This document shows positions 59,401-64,000 of a stretch of 64,000 nt of DNA, piece by piece. The translations under genes and the position numbers were made by a program. The stretch comes from Fagopyrum homotropicum. Lineage: Eukaryota; Streptophyta; Magnoliopsida; Caryophyllales; Polygonaceae. The notes beneath the pieces were generated by a model, which worked only from the letters and a program-made list of their open reading frames with translations, had not been told where the DNA came from and did not search any database. The stretch lies in NCBI GenBank assembly GCA_033239125.1, contig BSWB01000004.1, positions 32,795,501 to 32,859,500 of the forward strand, given 5' to 3'. The stretch's first letter is position 1, and the number at the start of each line of letters is the position of its first letter.

Positions 59401-62267
59401 TTATCGAGTGAAGACGATCCAAACAACGTTAGATGAGATGAATCCAAAGCAAATGAAGGCTCTCCAAGGCTCCTTGAAGCTTGATCATCATTAAGGGCTG
59501 ATTCAGGGGAAACCACGGCCAACTCCACGGTTTGCTCCAAGTCCACGGCCGTGGAAGTTGCCTGGGTCATTTTCTGTGACTTTAAAGAGAGTTTGACGGC
59601 CGTGGAACACAAATCTCGACCGTGGAACCTACAGCTGTTCAGCTCTTCTTCGTAGCCTTCATCTTGAGCACTTGTCTCCTCTTCTAATGCTTCTAAGGCC
59701 TTGATCTCTTCATTGCAAGCCTCCTCAACACCTTCCTCCATCATACTTAAGGTAAGAACCTTCTCCAAGGGATCCTTGATCAAGATCGAGCTCACAACTT
59801 CTCTTGATTCTTCTTGCTCGACTATGTTGAAGACATCCTCATCAAGGGTTGGCCCTTTCATCATTGTGGACAATTTGAACTTGATGTTCTCTTCTCCAAT
59901 GTTGAAAGAGAGAGTCCCATTCTTGCAATCCACTAGGCATCCGGAAGTGGCTAGAAAAGGTCTTCCTAAGATGATGGGAACCGGATAATCCACCGGAATA
60001 TCCAAGACAACGAAATCAATTGGCACATAGAATCCTCCTAGTTGCACCGGGATGTCTTCTAAGATCCCAACCGGATGAGTGATAGAACGGTCCGCCATAT
60101 AAAGGGTCATCTTGACCGGTTTCGGCTCTCCTAGCCCAACCTTTTTGCAAAGTGCAAGCGGTATGATGCTTACACTTGCCCCAAGATCACAAAGGGCCTC
60201 GTATTTCACATCTCCCACTCCAATTGGGACACAAAAAGAACCCGGATCTCTTAGCTTGGGAGGCATCTCCTCCTTTATTGTTTGGATCAATTCCGAGGAT
60301 CTCTTGGTCATTCTTATCTCCCCATACTCCTCCAACTTCCTTTTGTTGGAGAGTATCTCTTTCAAGAACTTGTCATATGCCGGCATTCCTAAAATAGCAT
60401 CCATGAACGGAATGTTAATATGCAATTTAGACATTAGTTCAAGGAACTTACCAAAGTGATTGTCCAAACGAGCTCTTGCTCGTGATTGAGGGAATGGTAG
60501 TGGTGGCTTGTATGGAGGCGGTGCCACATAGGTTGGCTCTACATCTTTGCTCTTGCCTCCATCTCCTTGCAAAGTCTCTTCCTCTATCACCACTTGTTTC
60601 CCTTTAGCATTGTCCTTGGGCAAAGGATCTTTCATGCTCAACCCACTCCTTGTTGTGATAGCCAACACTTGGCCTCTTGGGTTGTCTTCGGTCCTTCCGG
60701 GAAGCTTCCCCGGATCTCTATGGGCTTCACCCGCCTTTTGGAACACTTGTGCTTCCAATACCTTTTGAGCCTTAGAAATTGAAGTCACGGTGTTCTCAAG
60801 ACCACTCAACCTTCCAAGCAATTGCTCAAACATCAATTCGGTCCTATCCTTTGGAGGTTGAGTAAACCCGGACGGAGGTTCTTGTGAAGCTTTTGGTGGT
60901 GGAGTTGTGCTTGAGGAAGCGGGAGGGTTCAAGGCTCCATCCGGGTTAGAGTAGGAAAACCCGGGATGGTTGTGGTTGTGCCGGTAATTGTTGAATTGCC
61001 GGTTGTTGTTGAAGTTCCTTGGGCCTTGATAATTATTGTTGTAGTTGCCCCTTCCCATGTAATTCACATCCTCCTCCTTAGAAGACAAATTGGCTTGTGG
61101 AAGCACTTGAGGAGTTGCTTGATTTTTCAAGGTTGTAGCACACAACTCCCTCAAAGATTTCAACTCGTTGTTGATGGCGTCAAGCTTGAAATTGCTCATG
61201 GTGACATCACTCACCTCATATGCTCCCGCCTTTCTCCCTTCACTCTTCCTATGGGAGTACTTCTCGATTACTAGAGCTTGCTTCTCCACAAACTCCCAAG
61301 CTTCATCTACATGTTTCTCCATGAAAGTCCCACCGGAAAGAGATTGGAGCTTGAATTGGCTATCTTCATCAAGTCCTTTGAAGTAGATCTCTAATAGCTC
61401 AATTTTCGGTATGCCATGGTGTGGACAATCTAGGAGAAGATCTTTGAACCTCTCCCAAGACTTGAATAAACTCTCTCTATCCTTCATCACGAAGGCATTG
61501 ATCTTCCCTCTCAACTCGGTAGTCTTGGAAGGTGGGAAGAACTTAGTCAAAAACTCGGTTGTCATCTCCTCCCAAGTACCAACTCGCCCTTGTGGAATAG
61601 ATTGATACCAAGCTAAGGCTTTATCCTTAAGAGAGAAGGAAAAAGCCCTAAGCTTATGGTTGTTGCTCTCCAATCTTGGCGGTCTAAGAGTCTCCATCAA
61701 GATCTCATAATTCATCAAGTGTTGATGAGGAGACTCTCCTTCCATCCCTCCAAATTGATTATGCCGGATCATTTGTAGAACTTGAGGGCAGAGCTCGTAA
61801 TCATGGGTTGCGGGATCTCCTAAGTTCACACCCGGACGGTGTGCTCTTTGTGCCGGATCCATACGTTGCCCCAACGTTTGTGGTTCTTCCATAGCAATGG
61901 GCACAACCCTAATATTTACCGCCGCCGGCTGCGGTTGTGGTGGAGGTGGAGGAGGTTGTTGACGGTTAAGCTCTATTTGCACAAGAGCTTGCCTAATCTC
62001 CTCAATCTCCCTCCTAGTTGCCTCTTGCCTCTCATTGGCAAGTCTCCTCTCATTCTCCAAAGCTTCATCCCTTATCCTAATTTGCTCTAAAGCCTCATCC
62101 AACTCAGCTTGGAGATCTCTTCCGGCCATCTCCTTTCCCCTTTTAATCCTCTTGGATCTAGATCTAAGGGTTTTCTCCGGTTCGGGATCGAATGGGGCTA
62201 AATCCTTGCCACGAGATCTTCGCATACACCTAAAGAGTAAGAGATGTCCTGAAAAGCAAAGACACAA
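56475..62267 (-). CDS. gag-pol: Athila gag-pol polyprotein, uninterrupted
   Basis: A single 1930-codon frame on the minus strand. The likely start is the Met at MRRSRGKDL (about residue 15) or MAGRDLQ (about 48); copies A and B diverge before these. In order: coiled, Glu/Arg-rich N-terminus (45-100), gag domain (about 160-290, FSLKDKALAWYQS, ERFKDLLLDCPHHG), Asn-rich stretch (about 400-430) in place of a zinc knuckle, protease with DLGAS (about 692), RT (about 1100-1250, YLDGYSGFFQIP, catalytic FMDDF near 1207), RNase H (CDASDVAVGAV near 1359, TDHAAIHYL near 1424), integrase HHCC (about 1569-1616), D-D-E core (VWGVDFMG 1641, ISDGGKHF 1699, HPQTSGQVEIS 1729) and C-terminal domain (about 1876). 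These would make RNA packaging, processing, cDNA synthesis and integration possible. One unusual point: MPFGLYNAP has Tyr where A, B and most relatives have Cys or Thr. Confidence 0.95.
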   Translation of the reverse strand: MCLCFSGHLLLFRCMRRSRGKDLAPFDPEPEKTLRSRSKRIKRGKEMAGRDLQAELDEALEQIRIRDEALENERRLANERQEATRREIEEIRQALVQIELNRQQPPPPPPQPQPAAVNIRVVPIAMEEPQTLGQRMDPAQRAHRPGVNLGDPATHDYELCPQVLQMIRHNQFGGMEGESPHQHLMNYEILMETLRPPRLESNNHKLRAFSFSLKDKALAWYQSIPQGRVGTWEEMTTEFLTKFFPPSKTTELRGKINAFVMKDRESLFKSWERFKDLLLDCPHHGIPKIELLEIYFKGLDEDSQFKLQSLSGGTFMEKHVDEAWEFVEKQALVIEKYSHRKSEGRKAGAYEVSDVTMSNFKLDAINNELKSLRELCATTLKNQATPQVLPQANLSSKEEDVNYMGRGNYNNNYQGPRNFNNNRQFNNYRHNHNHPGFSYSNPDGALNPPASSSTTPPPKASQEPPSGFTQPPKDRTELMFEQLLGRLSGLENTVTSISKAQKVLEAQVFQKAGEAHRDPGKLPGRTEDNPRGQVLAITTRSGLSMKDPLPKDNAKGKQVVIEEETLQGDGGKSKDVEPTYVAPPPYKPPLPFPQSRARARLDNHFGKFLELMSKLHINIPFMDAILGMPAYDKFLKEILSNKRKLEEYGEIRMTKRSSELIQTIKEEMPPKLRDPGSFCVPIGVGDVKYEALCDLGASVSIIPLALCKKVGLGEPKPVKMTLYMADRSITHPVGILEDIPVQLGGFYVPIDFVVLDIPVDYPVPIILGRPFLATSGCLVDCKNGTLSFNIGEENIKFKLSTMMKGPTLDEDVFNIVEQEESREVVSSILIKDPLEKVLTLSMMEEGVEEACNEEIKALEALEEETSAQDEGYEEELNSCRFHGRDLCSTAVKLSLKSQKMTQATSTAVDLEQTVELAVVSPESALNDDQASRSLGEPSFALDSSHLTLFGSSSLDKGPPKLELKPLPSHLKYVFLGVDSTYPVIVNACLSDDELAKLLHELRLHRKAIGYTIDDLVGIKPSLCMHKIMMEDNHKPSIEHQRRLNPIMKEVVKKEIIKLLDAGIIYPISDSKWVCPVYVVPKKGGMTVVTNENNELIQTRTVTGWRMCIDYRKLNMASRKDHFPLPFIDQMLERLAQHSHFCYLDGYSGFFQIPIHPDDQEKTTFTCPWGTFAYRRMPFGLYNAPATFQRCMMAIFSEYIENIMEVFMDDFSVYGSSFDNCLANMSLVLQRCEETNLVLNWEKCHFMVSEGIVLGHLVSNRGIEVDRAKIETIEKLSPPTSVKGVRSFLGHAGFYRRFIQDFSKISKPLTNLLIKDVDFVFSKDCLEAFCRLKNALISAPIMQPPDWSLPFEIMCDASDVAVGAVLGQRKDARTHAIYYASKTLDDAQINYATTEKELLTVVYAFEKFRSYLVEAKVIVYTDHAAIHYLLTKKDAKPRLIRWILLLQEFDLEIRDKKGYENSVADHISRLPPLELERDDIPIDDSFRDEQLQMVEECLFQVSRGSKPWFADIVNYLVCEEVPPGLTYAQRKKFFKDVRHYYWSEPLLFKRGPDGMFRRCIPEDEVESVIRHCHSLSCGGHASSHKTCAKVLQSDFFWPSLFKDVQSFVVACDACQRTGNISRRNEMPLNNIQEVEIFDVWGVDFMGPFPSSCGNLYILLAVDYVSSWVEAIASPTNDAKVVVRFFNQVIFPKFGTPRVIISDGGKHFTNRNFGALLAKYGVTHKVATPYHPQTSGQVEISNWEIKAILEKTVSRTRKDWAMKLNDALWAYRTAFKTPIGTTPYKLVYGKSCHLPVEIEHRAHWAIKWLNFDLKKAGEKRLLDMNALEEIRLDAYENARIYKERTKRWHDKRIIPKELCKGDLVLPFNSRLRLFPGKLKSRRTGPYVVKKIFPHGAIEIGREHCENFKVNGQWLKKYIPGAPVDMIAPLYLE

Positions 62268-62343
62268 ACCAAAAAGAGATCAAAAGCAACAAGAAAGATC
62301 TACACTAATAAACAATCACAAAATAGATTAAATCTAGACCTCG

Positions 62344-62361
62344 TCCCCGGCAACGGCGCCA
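62344..62361 (-). other. Primer-binding site of element C (tRNA-Asp type)
   Basis: TCCCCGGCAACGGCGCCA on the + strand, 6 bp from the 5' LTR. Confidence 0.93.
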
Positions 62362-62367
62362 AAAACT

Positions 62368-64000
62368 TGTTACGCTCAGGATGTGTGATACGCAATGGGT
62401 TTTAAATTTATATTCTCGTTATATTTATCCTAACTCCTAGCGAACCCGCAGTGTACGGGACGTTTGAAGTAGGGATAGTATTCCGAGGTCGAACACAAAG
62501 ACTAAGGTGAGATTGATTCGATTTATGATTAAGTCTAGTGAAGATCTAGGTTAAGAAAAGAGGGGGAAATAAAGAAATGAAAATCTCAATGTTTTTGGTG
62601 GGTTTTTAAGTGATCAATCAAGGATCACTAAGCATGCAAAATGAACAATCAACTAAACTACGAATTAACACAAACAAACAGACTAAAATACGAGATATAG
62701 ATCAAAGATAGAAAAGCGGATTCTAGGGGTTGGAAGTTCCGGTTATGGCATAGAACTCAAGCTATCTAATCGTTCCTTGGATTAACTATGATATGTTGGG
62801 GATAAGTATTTCTAGATTGGGATCAATCACCGGGTAGGTCTCATGGTCCACTAGGCCATCCCTAAAGTCTCATCACCGGGTAAGTCTCTAAGAACCTAAG
62901 GGACGGAATTCTACACAAACCGGATTGTTACCTAGAGATCTAACCTATCCTTACCGGGTAAGTCTCGGAAGGGTTAGTCCTAAACAACCATCCTAGCACA
63001 CTTAATCCAATGGCGGCTTATGAGGCTCACCAGTACCTAGGGTTTGTCATCTTTGAGATCTAAGAGCAAGGATTACCGGATAAGTCTCTCCTAACACTTA
63101 GTTGCTAACACTAGGTCACCCTAGGATAGATTTAACTCAACAAACACTTAGGATTTCAACATTCTAACAATCTAAGACTAGATACATCGAACTAGGTAAG
63201 ATCACGGTTTGTTCTACCTTTCCACGGTCGTGGTTTGGCAAGAATTGGCCGTGATTCCTACCAGAAACTACGTTCATGCACACAAGTCATCCAAGGGCAA
63301 ATCTAAGTCCATTCTATCATAGCCCTAGCCATAACCATCCTTTCCTTACCCTAGAACCACATCTATTTAGCCTAAAACATACATAATAGAAATCGAAACA
63401 ATCAAACATAAAATCATGGCATCCATTTGCAAGATAATGAAGAGAAATAGATAAACAAGTGAACTAAAACAAAACCAAGCTGAAAATGGAATTAGAATAA
63501 CTCACAATCCTTCTTAAAGAAGGTTCAAATGGTTCATACAACTCTAGAAATTGAATCCGAAATTCTTCACTACAAAAGCTCTCTAGGTCTATCAATGGTG
63601 TGTCTTCTCCTCTTCCAATCAAGCTCTTCTCTAATGGTGGTTTTCTTCTACCTCATTCTTCCAAAGAATCTTCTTGTTGAGAGAATATTTTGATTGGATG
63701 ATAGTGGATAATGGAGAGCTGCTCCAAGATGCTTCTCACAGCCAATGCAGGACCACTTTTATACTAAAACTTTGCAAGAGCTGGCCAAGATATCGTGGCA
63801 CAGCTGTCACGAAAACCTGGCAAAAACCACGGGCATTTCCACGGCCGTGGAGTGTCAGTGAACCGTTATTTTGTGTTTCAGCTTTGCCTTTGATCATTAA
63901 GCTTCGATTTGGTGCATGGCTTGTGTTGGTAAGGTTCCATGAGTCCTCCCTAGCCTTTAGCTTGCATCCTAATGAGTCCGAGGATGTGTCACCTAGATGA
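62368..64000 (-). repeat. Element C: right (5') LTR, cut by the window end
   Basis: Same start (TGTTACGCTC) and nearly the same sequence as 52966-54598. By length the last 200 bp or so lie outside. The hairpin is at 62445-62459 and the TATA box at 63753-63763. Confidence 0.92.

Larger units (their letters stand above)
52966..64000 (-). mobile_element. Athila element C, young and potentially coding-complete; right end outside the window
   Basis: Two LTRs (52966-54797 complete, 62368-64000+ cut by the window) of a subfamily distinct from A/B, starting TGTTACGCTC on the + strand. Interior of 7570 bp with polypurine tract, one uninterrupted gag-pol frame and a tRNA-Asp primer site. The LTRs look nearly identical by eye over the 1.6 kb that can be compared. 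It sits inside an LTR of Athila B; the left target duplication is ATTTC (52961-52965). No env-like ORF. Confidence 0.92.

Overview
This window is plant nuclear DNA made almost wholly of nested Ty3/gypsy LTR retrotransposons. I recognise no host gene. The signs are primer-binding sites matching plant tRNA-Asp (Athila type) and initiator tRNA-Met, plant-type gag-pol polyproteins, 0.8-3.3 kb LTRs with 5-bp target duplications, and nested insertions. Athila elements together with a CRM-type chromovirus suggest a pericentromeric or centromeric position in an angiosperm, probably a eudicot; the species cannot be told.

Layout. 1-4090 is the 3' end of a + strand Athila-like element X (broken env-like/ORF2 fragment, 3' noncoding DNA, LTR). 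4091-20925 is an old degenerate Tekay/Del-like chromovirus F. It is interrupted by element E (5779-15869; 3.2-kb LTRs around a non-coding interior, LARD-like, duplication GGTAG) and by a solo Athila-type LTR D (16579-18407, duplication GTGGC). 20926-21781 is unassigned AT-rich DNA. 21782-23156 holds two truncated minus-strand LTR pieces (G, H) related to E and F.

23157-52965 is a minus-strand Athila array with three LTRs (23157-24984, 35592-37419, 52179-52965) and two interiors. A CRM-clade element P (41340-48529, + strand, duplication CGGGT) sits in the RT region of the right interior. A fragment of the same insertion, with the same right-hand junction, lies in the left interior (32386-33810), so the array grew by recombination and was then cut by a deletion. 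A third, younger Athila element C (52966 to beyond 64000) is nested in the third LTR. It has a single open 1930-codon gag-pol frame and is the best candidate here for a recently active element.

Most notable: the Athila-type LTR families (X, D, A/C) carry a family-specific short palindromic word in clusters at the same two positions of each LTR (about 290-385 and 920-1050 bp from the LTR start), although the word itself differs completely: CACCTCGACCGAGGTG in X, AAAATCGTCCGATTTT in D, CCACGGCCGTGG in A and C. The neighbouring sequence is homologous in the D-A comparison. The same LTRs share a four-copy GAGACYTACCCGGTRA array with near-constant spacing and a small hairpin near the LTR end supported by one compensatory change. 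I do not know of a description of this architecture.
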